Below are positions 44,834-53,261 of a DNA stretch of 64,000 nucleotides, piece by piece. The first letter of the stretch is position 1. The number at the start of each line of letters is the position of its first letter. The notes under the pieces were generated by a model, which saw only the letters and a list, made by a program, of their open reading frames with translations, did not search any database and was not told the origin of the DNA. Origin of the DNA: Archangium gephyra (GTDB taxonomy: Bacteria > Myxococcota > Myxococcia > Myxococcales > Myxococcaceae); NCBI RefSeq assembly GCF_001027285.1, contig NZ_CP011509.1:4534501-4598500 (forward strand). The letters are read 5' to 3'. A program made the position numbers and the translations under genes.

Positions 44834-46528
44834 ATGATACGCAGGCAGTGCTGGCGTGCCGTGGCGGCGGGGCTCGCGGTACTGCTGGCGCAGGGATGTG
44901 CCACCGTGCCGCATGCGGACCGGAGTGGCCTCTCTCCGCCGGACCTCGCGTCGTCTCCGGGTGAGGCCATGCTCGTCTCCACCCACCGGAGCAACTCTTC
45001 CCTCGAAGACGGAAGCGAGGATGCCGAGGCACGGCACGCGGAGGTGGAATGGGCACTGGCGCGGATGTGGGAAGTGGCCAGTGCAGAGGCGCAGGTGGGC
45101 ACGGTGCTGGAATTCACCTTCTGGGTGGATGGCGGTGCCTTCACGTTGCTGTCCCAGCGCCGTGGCGCCGCGAGAGGTGAGACGGGTCAGCTGGTGGGGG
45201 CAGAGGCATTCACGGAAGGGCTGCGAGGGCTGCTCGCCCTGCTCGCGAAGACGCGCACGGGAGCACTGGCCTTCACGCTGCACCGGGAACAGAGCCGGTG
45301 GCGGGTGGAGTACGGGGCGGCCTTCATGGAGGAACCTCCAGAGGCGATGAAACATCCAGCGTTGCGCATGGGGACCACCGCCGGGACGCTCCTGACCGTG
45401 CAGGCCATGACGGAGCAGGTGGTGCCTCTGCTCCAGGTACCCACGGGGGCCTCGGCGCTCATGATGGTGGAACTCTCGCTGGAGGACGACCGGCTGACGG
45501 GCTGGAATCCGGGGCCCTACCAGGCCGAGTCAGGTGGTAGGGCGCGCGCCGCAGACGAGCGGGCGGTGGAGGCTCTCACCCGGGCGGTGCTGCCCTTCAC
45601 GCGAGGGTTGGGTCCACGCACCGTGAGGGTGGAACTGTCCGGAACGCATGAGGGGGCGAGCGCCACCTCGCACTGGAGGGTGGCGCGGACGGAGACGGTG
45701 CGGCCGGCGCCTCCGGACGAGGCGGTGGAGGACGTGCTGCGCGAGTACCGCCTGCTGCACGCGGAGCTCTTCCACCGCTACCGCGAGGAGATGGTGGACT
45801 CGGTGAAGCTAGCGGGGACCTTCACTTTGGAGCAGGTGGCCCTCTGTGTCATCGGAGGACTGGTGGGCAAGGGCCTGCACATTGCCTTCGAAACGCTGGT
45901 GCCCTCGGTGATGCGCATGGTGACCCGGGGCGGCGTCGCGGGGATGCGCTGGTTTCGCACGCAACTCGTCCGGGCGGGGCGCAAGGACCAGGAGTTGTTG
46001 CGGCGGCTCTTCGTGAGGGTGGAGACGGAGGGCTTCGACTCCCTTTCCACCGCCGAGCGCAATGAACTCACCGAACTCCTGCGGCGCATGGAGCAGTCGC
46101 TCACCGTCAAGTTGGACAAGAAGGCAAAGGACGCGCTTCGTACCAAAGCCAAAGATGATTTCTATGATGTCTTGCATCCCGAATTGGGTGCAGTGCTGAG
46201 AGGCCCCCGGGGAGAGCAATACGACGTCCACCATCTCATCCCTCTGGAGTACGCCCACCTCTTTCCCGAATTGGACATCAACGCCGCAGCCAATCTCAAG
46301 GCCCTGGGCAAGCCCGCTCACGAGGGGATCAACAAGATGTGGAATCTCTTTCGAATAAAGGCCGGTGACACTGCGAATCCCGAGGAGGTGAAGAAGATGG
46401 TGGCCATCACCGAGCGGCATTTCGGCCGCTGGTTCAACAAGGTATATGAACCGGGCCAGTCAGACGCTCTGCTCGAAAAGGCTACAGCGGCGGCACTGAA
46501 TGATGTTCGTGCTCTGGTTGCGAGGTGA
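44834..46528 (+). CDS. Lipoprotein with C-terminal HNH-like nuclease domain (putative polymorphic toxin)
   Basis: 564 aa. GAGGG is eight bases before ATG 44834. The signal peptide ends in a lipobox (LLAQGC, Cys22). Residues ~30-430 are a long uncharacterised region with a hydrophobic stretch near 335-355. The last ~120 residues contain YDVHHLIPLEYAHLFPELDINAAANLKAL followed by HEGINKMW, the HH...N...H pattern of HNH-type toxin nucleases. Codon use shifts from strongly G/C-ending to mixed after ~46137, as in swapped toxin tips. The next gene, 15 bp later, is a SUKH immunity protein. The layout resembles the SitA/SitI lipoprotein toxins of Myxococcus, delivered between kin by outer-membrane exchange. 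Confidence 0.75.
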   Translation: MIRRQCWRAVAAGLAVLLAQGCATVPHADRSGLSPPDLASSPGEAMLVSTHRSNSSLEDGSEDAEARHAEVEWALARMWEVASAEAQVGTVLEFTFWVDGGAFTLLSQRRGAARGETGQLVGAEAFTEGLRGLLALLAKTRTGALAFTLHREQSRWRVEYGAAFMEEPPEAMKHPALRMGTTAGTLLTVQAMTEQVVPLLQVPTGASALMMVELSLEDDRLTGWNPGPYQAESGGRARAADERAVEALTRAVLPFTRGLGPRTVRVELSGTHEGASATSHWRVARTETVRPAPPDEAVEDVLREYRLLHAELFHRYREEMVDSVKLAGTFTLEQVALCVIGGLVGKGLHIAFETLVPSVMRMVTRGGVAGMRWFRTQLVRAGRKDQELLRRLFVRVETEGFDSLSTAERNELTELLRRMEQSLTVKLDKKAKDALRTKAKDDFYDVLHPELGAVLRGPRGEQYDVHHLIPLEYAHLFPELDINAAANLKALGKPAHEGINKMWNLFRIKAGDTANPEEVKKMVAITERHFGRWFNKVYEPGQSDALLEKATAAALNDVRALVAR

Positions 46529-46543
46529 AGAGGAGTGACGCGT

Positions 46544-47215
46544 ATGACGGACGTTCCCATGCCCGGATTGGAGCGGCTGCTGACGGCCTGCGAGAAGTAC
46601 CCTGTCCGAGCCAGCAATCGAAAGCCCTGGAGCGGTGCTCCGACTGCGGGTGTGCCAGTGCTGGGCCGGCCCTTGGACCCGATGCTGGCCGCTTTCTATT
46701 CACGGCTGGGCGGGCTCCATCTCTACCTCGAGCTCTTCGTGGAGCCCTGTGATGAGCAGGTGAATGGCATCCTCATGGCGAACGAGCACGCCCAGCGCTA
46801 CTGGCCCGAGCCGTTCCGTTCTCTTCTCATCTTCGGGTGCAAGGAGGCTTCGTCCTATACCTACGCCACGGTCCCTGGTCTGGCGGATGCGCAGGGCTTC
46901 CAACCGGTCGTCGAGGTCGACCCCTACGAGGACATCTACGCACTCCCCATTGCCTCCAACGTAGACCGCTTCTTCGACACCTACGCCCGCTACCTGGAAC
47001 TCGTTTACGAGACGCTCGGGGTGGGTGAGGAACGCGGTGCCTGGCCCAGCTTTCCCTGGGAAGTGCCTGAGCTCATTGCCACCGACCGGGCGCTGATGGG
47101 CATGCTGGTGGACGGTCGCTTCGACTTCCTGATGTTCCAGGAGGGAGTCGATGCCCAGAGAACCCGCGAGGAAATCCGGGAGTGGATCGCGCGGCTCCGG
47201 GCCGCGAACACGTAA
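46544..47215 (+). CDS. SMI1/KNR4 (SUKH) family immunity protein
   Basis: 223 aa from ATG 46544, eight bases after AGGAG; a GTG at 46535 is less well placed. The sequence follows the SUKH pattern: an N-terminal helix, LDPMLAAFYSRLGGLHLYLELFVEP, then FRSLLIFGCKEASSYTYATVPG, VVEVDPYEDIYALPIASNVDRFFDTYARYLE. SUKH proteins bind and neutralise nuclease toxins in many polymorphic toxin systems. Its position right after the HNH-ended lipoprotein makes it the likely cognate immunity factor. GC content is a little lower than in flanking genes. Confidence 0.75.
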   Translation: MTDVPMPGLERLLTACEKYPVRASNRKPWSGAPTAGVPVLGRPLDPMLAAFYSRLGGLHLYLELFVEPCDEQVNGILMANEHAQRYWPEPFRSLLIFGCKEASSYTYATVPGLADAQGFQPVVEVDPYEDIYALPIASNVDRFFDTYARYLELVYETLGVGEERGAWPSFPWEVPELIATDRALMGMLVDGRFDFLMFQEGVDAQRTREEIREWIARLRAANT

Positions 47216-47338
47216 ATAAAAGGCCGCCCGCAACCGCGAAAATTCCTTCCGGTACTCCCTGATGGAAGGGGAGGGCGGCGCCAACCCGGAAGGGGCACTG
47301 GAGCCCCGGGCGGCCGCGCTCCCCAAGGGAGACGTGTC
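47216..47338 (+). other. Structured leader with competing stems before a membrane-protein gene
   Basis: GGCCGCCC (47222-47229) can pair either with GGGCGGC (47273-47279), enclosing an inner CCTTCC/GGAAGG stem (47245-47250 with 47264-47269), or with GGGCGGCC (47308-47315), which also encloses a GGGGC/GCCCC hairpin (47292-47307). The two pairings exclude each other, as in riboswitches and attenuators. The first fold could also end the toxin/immunity transcript. No known riboswitch class was recognised. Confidence 0.4.
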
Positions 47339-47806
47339 ATGGAGCCGACCTCGCTGGCGACCCCCGTACCCGAGTCCAGCCACTTCATGGTGGTGGCCTA
47401 CCTGCTCTACCTCGTGGTGAGCATCGGGCTGACGGTGTGGGTGGCCAAGACGCTGCAACGCAACGGTGCGCACTTCCTCCACGACGCCTTCCTGGGCAAG
47501 GAGCGTCTGGCGGACTCGGTGAACCACCTGCTGGTGGTGGGCTTCTACCTGATGAACATCGGGTACGTGGCCCTGTCGCTCAAGGAGCACCGCACCATCT
47601 GGACGGTGCAGGAGATCATCGAGCTGGTCTGCACCAAGGTCGGCTGGGTGATGGTGGTGCTCGGCGCCATGCACTTCTTCAACCTGTATGTCTTCAACCG
47701 CATCCGCCGCTCGAGCCAGGTGCGCCATCAGCCGCCGCCCGTGCTGCCGCGTGAGTTCACCCGGGTGTCCGTGCCGCAGCAGTCCCCCGTCTCCGAGGGC
47801 GTGTGA
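47339..47806 (+). CDS. Hypothetical membrane protein
   Basis: 155 aa; GGGAG is seven bases before ATG 47339. Three membrane helices (~18-38, ~60-82, ~98-122) and a basic cytoplasmic tail (RIRRSSQVRHQPPP). The motif SVNHLLVVGFYLMNIGYVALSLKE is well preserved in style but gives no function. It is followed after 10 bp by a DCC-family gene, so the two probably form an operon that may handle a membrane redox task. Confidence 0.65.
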   Translation: MEPTSLATPVPESSHFMVVAYLLYLVVSIGLTVWVAKTLQRNGAHFLHDAFLGKERLADSVNHLLVVGFYLMNIGYVALSLKEHRTIWTVQEIIELVCTKVGWVMVVLGAMHFFNLYVFNRIRRSSQVRHQPPPVLPREFTRVSVPQQSPVSEGV

Positions 47807-47816
47807 AAGGAAAGCC

Positions 47817-48368
47817 ATGCGTGCCCTCAGCGTGCTGTACGACGAGACGTGTGGCTTCTGCGTGAGCTGTGCCCGGTGGCTGGGCGCGCAGCGCACGCTG
47901 GTGGAGCTCGAGTGCCTCCCGGCGGGAGGCGAGGCGGCGGCGCGGCGGTTTCCCGAGCTGCGCCGCTCGGCCTCCAAGGAGGAACTGGTGGTGGTGGACG
48001 ACGAGGGAGGCGTCTACCGGGACACCCACGCATGGTTGATGGTGCTGTGGGCACTGGAGGACTACCGGGACTGGGCGCAGCGCTTGTCCCGGCCCGCGTT
48101 GATGCCGCTCGCGCGCAATGCCTTCGAGCTGCTCTCCAGCAACCGCCGCAAGCTGTCCGGCTGGTTGCACCTGGAGGACGAGGCGGTACGGCGGCACCTG
48201 GAGCGCGAGGCCGGGCCTCCTGGTGCCCCCAAGTGCGCTCCGGGAGACGCGGCCTGCCGTCTGCCACGCATGGTTCGGTGTGAAGGGTGTGGCCGGCCCA
48301 TGGCGGAGGGACGCACCGCCTGCCCCCACTGTCTGGCGGACGTGGTCGGCGCGATGGAGCCGGGCTGA
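47817..48368 (+). CDS. DCC-family (DUF393) thiol-disulfide oxidoreductase-like protein with zinc ribbon
   Basis: 183 aa. AAAGGA precedes ATG 47817. The N-terminus has the DCC signature LYDETCGFCVSCARWL, a thioredoxin-like CxxC (Cys-Gly-Phe-Cys). The core ends near residue 115 (WAQRLSRPALMPLARNAFELL). A C-terminal zinc ribbon (CEGCGRP...CPHC) is added, which is unusual for the family. The redox partner is unknown. Confidence 0.75.
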   Translation: MRALSVLYDETCGFCVSCARWLGAQRTLVELECLPAGGEAAARRFPELRRSASKEELVVVDDEGGVYRDTHAWLMVLWALEDYRDWAQRLSRPALMPLARNAFELLSSNRRKLSGWLHLEDEAVRRHLEREAGPPGAPKCAPGDAACRLPRMVRCEGCGRPMAEGRTACPHCLADVVGAMEPG

Positions 48369-48371
48369 ACG

Positions 48372-48944
48372 TTAGGTGGAGAGCCGGGAGAGGTCCGCGG
48401 CCGTGTCCACGTCCTCGCTCCCTCCCGGCAGGGGCACCTCCACCACGCGCGACGCGTCCCGGACGATGACCTTGCGTGCCCCCTGGTCGGCCTCGAGTGC
48501 CTCCAGCTCGGGACGCAGCGCGCGGGAGAACAGGGCGGGCACACCCCGCGCTCCGTCGTAACCCGAGGCCACGATGGGCGAGCCCGTCCGCGCGAAGGTG
48601 TCCATCAGCGCCCTCACGTGCGCGGAGCCGACCCGGAGCTGATCACACAGCAGCACGAGCACCGCCTCCACCTCGGGCAGGGCCCTCACGCCCACCCGCA
48701 GGGAGCGGCCCATGCCCTCCCGCCACTCCGGGTTCTCCACCGTCCGCACCGGCAGGCCCGCGAGCTCCGCGGCCACGGCCTCGCCGTGCGCTCCGAGCAC
48801 CACCACCACCGGCTCACAACCCGCGGCCACGGCGGCCTCGGCCGCGCGCCGTACCAGGGTCCGTCCCTCGTGCACCAGCAGTTGCTTGGGGCGCCCCAGC
48901 CGTGAGGAACCCCCCGCGGCCAGCACCACCGCGCCCACCTTCAC
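48372..48944 (-). CDS. MobA/MocA-like nucleotidyltransferase
   Basis: 190 aa from GTG 48944, with GGAG six bases upstream and a four-base GTGA overlap with the XdhC stop. LAAGGSSRLGRPKQLL is the NTP-binding signature of molybdenum cofactor cytidylyl/guanylyltransferases, and LLCDQLRV is the metal Asp motif (usually G-D-Q/M-P). MocA-type enzymes add CMP to the molybdenum cofactor for xanthine dehydrogenase and CO dehydrogenase-type enzymes. Coupled translation with XdhC supports that. The molybdoenzyme itself is not in this window. Confidence 0.85.
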   Translation of the reverse strand: MKVGAVVLAAGGSSRLGRPKQLLVHEGRTLVRRAAEAAVAAGCEPVVVVLGAHGEAVAAELAGLPVRTVENPEWREGMGRSLRVGVRALPEVEAVLVLLCDQLRVGSAHVRALMDTFARTGSPIVASGYDGARGVPALFSRALRPELEALEADQGARKVIVRDASRVVEVPLPGGSEDVDTAADLSRLST

Positions 48945-50050
48945 GCGAGTCTCCGCGCCGCCGGTGACGGGGCGTCCGCGTGGATGGGGGCCTGCCGCTC
49001 GCGGAGCTTGCCGCCCTCGCGCCGCGCCAGCACGGCCCTCAGCTCGGCCACGATGGAGAGCGCCACCTCCTCGGCGCCCTCGGCCCCGAGGTCCAAGCCA
49101 ATGGGCGCGTGCAGCTTCTCCAGCTGCGCGGGCGTCGGAGCGGGGGACAGCTCCCCCAACACCCGGTCCGTGCGCGAGCGCGGTCCCAGCACGCCCAGGT
49201 ACCGCAAGGGGTGCGGCACCAGCCGGGCGAGCAACTCGCGATCCTGCGGCAGGCTGTGCGTCATCACCACCGCGAGCGTGCGCGGGGAGAGCGGCACCGT
49301 GTCGAGCACCTCGCGGGCCTTCGTCGCCACCACGGCATGGGCCCGGGGAAAGCGCTGCCGCAGCAGCTCCGCGGGCTTGTCCGCCACCACCGTGACGTGC
49401 CAGCCGAGGCTCGCGGCCTGCACCACCACCGGCGCCACGTCGAAGCCGCCGCCGAACAGCACCACCGGGGGCGGGGGATCCACCACCTCCACCAGCACCT
49501 CCGTGCCGCCGCACGGGCCACTCCAGGTGCGCCCCACCTCGAGCGCCTCGCCGGCCGCCAGCCGCACCGCGTCTCGCAGGGGCCCGGACAGGTTGCTGGC
49601 CTCCTCGCCGTCCTCGCGCAGCAGCAGCCGCGCGCCCACCTCGCCACCCCGGTACACCGTGGCGATCACCGCGCGCTGGGCGCGCTTCCGGGCCTCCTCG
49701 GCGAAGGCGAGCGCATCCACTGGCCCGGGCTCGCAGCGCTCCAGCAGGATGTCCACCACGCCGTTGCACCCGAGCGCGAACGTCAGGCCGTCCTCGTCCT
49801 CGGTGCTGTCGACGGTGGAGTCGTAGCGCAGCACGTGCGGGCCGCCCGATGTCCAGAAGAAGGCCTTGCGGACCACGTCCCGCTCCAGGCACCCGCCGCT
49901 CACACCCCCGGCGAGCCGGCCCTCCTCGGCCATCAGCATGCGCGCGCCGGGCCTCCGGTACGCCGAGCCGGACACGGCCACCACGGTCGCCAGCACGAGC
50001 GGTCCCCGCGCGCGGGTCCGGGCACGCAGGATCTCCTCCAGCTCCTTCAC
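48941..50050 (-). CDS. XdhC/CoxI-family molybdenum cofactor insertion protein
   Basis: 369 aa, GTG start 50050. The N-terminal XdhC/CoxI domain has TVVAVSGSAYRRPGARMLM and GGVSGGCLERDV. The C-terminal Rossmann domain has PVVLFGGGFDVAPVVVQAASLGW and LGVLGPRSRTDRVLGEL. XdhC proteins bind the sulfurated cofactor and insert it into xanthine-oxidase-type enzymes. They form an operon with the MocA-like gene. Confidence 0.88.
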   Translation of the reverse strand: MKELEEILRARTRARGPLVLATVVAVSGSAYRRPGARMLMAEEGRLAGGVSGGCLERDVVRKAFFWTSGGPHVLRYDSTVDSTEDEDGLTFALGCNGVVDILLERCEPGPVDALAFAEEARKRAQRAVIATVYRGGEVGARLLLREDGEEASNLSGPLRDAVRLAAGEALEVGRTWSGPCGGTEVLVEVVDPPPPVVLFGGGFDVAPVVVQAASLGWHVTVVADKPAELLRQRFPRAHAVVATKAREVLDTVPLSPRTLAVVMTHSLPQDRELLARLVPHPLRYLGVLGPRSRTDRVLGELSPAPTPAQLEKLHAPIGLDLGAEGAEEVALSIVAELRAVLARREGGKLRERQAPIHADAPSPAARRLA

Positions 50051-50259
50051 GGTGTGTCTTCTCCCACCGCTCCCCAGGTCATGGAAGCGAGGGCTGGCAC
50101 TCTACCACCCGGGCTCTCGACGCGGAGGCGCATCTCCCGCGGAAAGCAGCCTGGCGAACAAGGCCTGGGCTCCTGCATGGGACGGGGAGCCCGGACGGGC
50201 CCCCCGCTTCAGCTGGAGGCCCCGGGCCTCACACCGCGCCCGGGACCTCCCTCACGTCA

Positions 50260-51861
50260 CTACCGGACCTGGATGGCGTCCGCGACGACCACGAAGCCAT
50301 CGGCGGCCCAGCGGCTGAGCTGCACCTTGTTCCAGCCGGCCGGGAAGCTCCACGAGCCGAGCGTGTTCCACGCGCCACCGCCCGTCTGCTGGTTCTTGTA
50401 CACCGTGGCCAGGTTGGTGCCGCTGGCGTTGGTGATGATGTAGGGCGCGGCCGCCGAGCGGTTGGTGCCCGACGTCCACCGCGCGTCGATCGTCTTGGTG
50501 GCCGCCGACGGCAGGTAGAACCAGAACGTCGCCGGCTCGGAGACCGCCGCCGTCGCGGCGTACAGGTAGTTGGAGCCGTAGTAGCCCGCCGTGCCCGACG
50601 AGGCCGTCCAGGCTCCCGTCAGCTCGATGTAGCCCTTGCTGGTGTCGTTGGCGGCGTTGTTGTTGTCGATGATCAGACCCGTGGCCGGGGGGGTCGTGGT
50701 GCCGTCACCGCAGTAGGACTTGATCTTGCTGATGTACGTGGACCACGGCCAGTTGGGGCCCGGGTCCGTGCGGTTGTACGGCTGCAGCCGGCCGTGCGCC
50801 ACGATGTGGTAGCTGTCACGCACCACGGTGCGGTCGCGCGAGATGTCGCACGAGAGCTTCGCCGAGGCGTCGATCTGCCCCGTGGGGAAGGACGTCTGGC
50901 TGGCGTAGCCGCCGTGCTCGATGCCCACCGAGAAGTTGTTCACCGACGAGCCGTTGAGGCCGCACATCACGCTGCCGTTGAGGCCGCAGTCGTAGCTGGC
51001 CGCCACGTGCCAGGCGCGGTTCGTCTCGGCCACCAGCTGGGTGATCTCCGAGCCGCTCTCGTTCACCACGTAGTGCGCGCTGGCTCCGGCCGACGAGTTG
51101 GTCAGCCAGCTCCAGCAGCCCGAGTAGCCACCCTCACAGGTGTGGATGACGATCATCGAGATGTCCGTGCCCGACGGACGCGCGTTGTAGTTGGGCGAGG
51201 AACGGAAGATGGCGGCCGCGTAGTCCGCGCTCTGCGACTGCACGCCGGTGGAGGGGAACTGCGCCTGCGCCTTGGAGGGCATCAGCGACACGGCGAGCTC
51301 ACCCGCGGGCGTCTGGGCCACCGCGCCCTTGCGGAGGATGTCATACACGCCCTGGTGGACGTACTGGGCCTGCGCCTCGGTGTTCTCGATGCCGCTGAGC
51401 TTCGCGGCGGCCGGGGCCCACGCGCCCACGTCCGCACGCTCCAGCTTCAGCTCGTCCGCGTACGCGGAGAGCAGCGCCGCGGCGGCCCGGATGTTGGCCT
51501 CGGGCTGGGTGCGCACCGCTTCCTCGGACACGCCGGCCAGGCGCGCGCCCTCGGAGAGCTTCTCGCCGCGCAGGGCCATCAGGCCGTACGCCGCGGGCAT
51601 GCCCGGGAACTCCTCGGAGCCCTCCACCATCTCCCACCGGGTCTCGGTGTAGGAGATGGCCTTGAGCAGGTCGGCCGGAACGCCGAAGTCCGCGCCCGCC
51701 TTCGCGAAGGCGGCGTCCAGCTGGTACGGGGTCCGCTCGGCCTCGGGACGAACGTCCTCGTGCGCGGCCGGCGTCGGGGGGGTGGTGGGCTCCTGGGGAC
51801 CGCAGGCCGCCAGGGCGAGCGCGGCGGCCAGGGAGGCCAACGGCTTGGAAAGGGTCTTCAT
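50260..51861 (-). CDS. Lipoprotein N-acetylmuramoyl-L-alanine amidase with golvesin-like C-terminal domain
   Basis: 533 aa. GGAG is five bases before ATG 51861. The lipobox is LAAC (Cys27). Residues ~50-150 (FGVPADLLKAISYTETRWEMV, AAYGLMAL) resemble a lytic transglycosylase-like helical domain. Residues ~190-390 are an Amidase_2 domain: VIHTCEGGYSG, SAHYVVNESG, RAWHVAA, VGIEHGG and IVAHGRLQPYNRTDPGPNW. Residues ~400-533 are a golvesin/Xly-type beta domain (IIDNNNAANDTSKGYIELTGAW...VVADAIQVR). The enzyme cleaves the peptide from N-acetylmuramic acid in peptidoglycan; surface anchoring suggests prey lysis or wall turnover. Confidence 0.88.
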   Translation of the reverse strand: MKTLSKPLASLAAALALAACGPQEPTTPPTPAAHEDVRPEAERTPYQLDAAFAKAGADFGVPADLLKAISYTETRWEMVEGSEEFPGMPAAYGLMALRGEKLSEGARLAGVSEEAVRTQPEANIRAAAALLSAYADELKLERADVGAWAPAAAKLSGIENTEAQAQYVHQGVYDILRKGAVAQTPAGELAVSLMPSKAQAQFPSTGVQSQSADYAAAIFRSSPNYNARPSGTDISMIVIHTCEGGYSGCWSWLTNSSAGASAHYVVNESGSEITQLVAETNRAWHVAASYDCGLNGSVMCGLNGSSVNNFSVGIEHGGYASQTSFPTGQIDASAKLSCDISRDRTVVRDSYHIVAHGRLQPYNRTDPGPNWPWSTYISKIKSYCGDGTTTPPATGLIIDNNNAANDTSKGYIELTGAWTASSGTAGYYGSNYLYAATAAVSEPATFWFYLPSAATKTIDARWTSGTNRSAAAPYIITNASGTNLATVYKNQQTGGGAWNTLGSWSFPAGWNKVQLSRWAADGFVVVADAIQVR

Positions 51862-51969
51862 GCACACTCCTTGGGGGGACAACGGGGACCGCGGGCGGAG
51901 AATGCATATTCTTGGCCTTCATAGGAAGACCCTTTATTCAGGAAAATAAGATTTCGAGAGGTATGGAAC

Positions 51970-53067
51970 CTATTCGAAGAGGGACAGCTCGCTGAGCTGC
52001 TCGATGCGGAAGGGGGTGCTGTCGCTGGTGGTGCCGGCGGCGCGCAGGCGCACCTGGCTCAGGGCGGTGGGGTGGCTGAGGGCCACCTCGTGGAAGGTGG
52101 ACTGGATGAGGCTCTCGCTGCCGCGCAGGTTGGCCAGGGCCACCCAGGTGGAGCCATCGGTGCTGCCCTCGAGGACCAGCTCGGTCGTCGTCGAGCCGAT
52201 GGGCATGGAGAGGTTGCGCACCACGGCCTTGCGCAGCAGCTTGGGCGCGGGCAGCTGGACGGTGACGGCGAGGGTGCCCGCGGGGAGGGACTGCGTCGAG
52301 CCGAGGTTGCCATCCGTGAAGGGGCAGGTGGCGGGCGCCTCGGGGTAGGTGCAGCCCGCGCCACGGCTGACCGGGACGCGGCCACGCTTGGGCAGGGCCA
52401 CCTCGCTTCCCTCGTTGCGGATGGAGAACCGGGTCTTGTTGGCCTCGACCTGGCGGAAGATGGAGACCGTGGCCCGGAGGTCCGCCGCGTCCTCGAGGAG
52501 GTCGTCGTTGAGCGGCACCGGCGAGCTCACCTCCGGGCTCACCCAGACCCTGCCGGACGATTGCTGGCGCACGAAGAGGGTGTGCGTGCCGCCGTTGCCC
52601 GCCTGCGAGGCGGTGAGACCCTCGTAGGACACGCTCACGCCGTCGGCGCTGGCGGCGGCCGTGGGCTTGCCGGTCCACTGCTGCAGGACGGGGACCTGCA
52701 GGGTCTCGGCCTGGATGAGGAAGCTGGCGTACCCGCCGCTCCCCGCTCCGCTTCCTGGAATCCGCAGCTCGAAGCAGCGCGCCAGCCCGCCGGCCTGGGT
52801 GTCCGCGCCCAGCAACTCCTCGCTGAAGGTGCCGTCGGTCTTCGTCTTCACCGACTTCCAATCCAGGCCGCCGAAGAGAGTGAAGATACAGCTCGAGTTC
52901 GCGCTGCGGTGGATGGTCAGGAGCGTGTCCGCCAGGGGCTGGCCGTCCTCCTTGAGCATCTTGCCGCTGAGCTGGATCTCCAGCTCGGGGTCCACCTGGC
53001 TCCCGGTGCAGCCGGAAACCGCCACCAGCGCCGCGCACGACACCTTCATCCACCGATTCATCGACAT
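51970..53067 (-). CDS. Hypothetical lipoprotein
   Basis: 365 aa. GGAG lies four bases before ATG 53067. Lipobox VSGC (Cys20). Residues ~27-110 look like a carboxypeptidase-regulatory/SdrD-B-like beta sandwich (LSGKMLKEDGQPLADTLLTIHRSANS). The C-terminal ~100 residues (AVVRNLSMPIGSTTTELVLEGSTDGSTWVALANLRG) resemble a discoidin/F5-F8 type C fold. The role is unknown; likely a surface adhesion or structural lipoprotein. It ends 109 bp before the amidase start and may share its message. Confidence 0.65.
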   Translation of the reverse strand: MSMNRWMKVSCAALVAVSGCTGSQVDPELEIQLSGKMLKEDGQPLADTLLTIHRSANSSCIFTLFGGLDWKSVKTKTDGTFSEELLGADTQAGGLARCFELRIPGSGAGSGGYASFLIQAETLQVPVLQQWTGKPTAAASADGVSVSYEGLTASQAGNGGTHTLFVRQQSSGRVWVSPEVSSPVPLNDDLLEDAADLRATVSIFRQVEANKTRFSIRNEGSEVALPKRGRVPVSRGAGCTYPEAPATCPFTDGNLGSTQSLPAGTLAVTVQLPAPKLLRKAVVRNLSMPIGSTTTELVLEGSTDGSTWVALANLRGSESLIQSTFHEVALSHPTALSQVRLRAAGTTSDSTPFRIEQLSELSLFE

Positions 53068-53261
53068 GTCACTCCCCCAGCTCCGGCGAAAGGGCCGGAG
53101 CGCTCAGGCGGAGGTTGTCGGGAGGTGAACAGGGTGGATCTCCCGGAGGTGCTCGAGGGGTGAAGTCCGGTCCCTTCAAAAAGGAGTGCTCACGCTGGAC
53201 GGTGAGGGGAGTCCAGGCCGCTTGACGCTCCCGCGGGAGACACCGCATCGTCCCGCCCATC

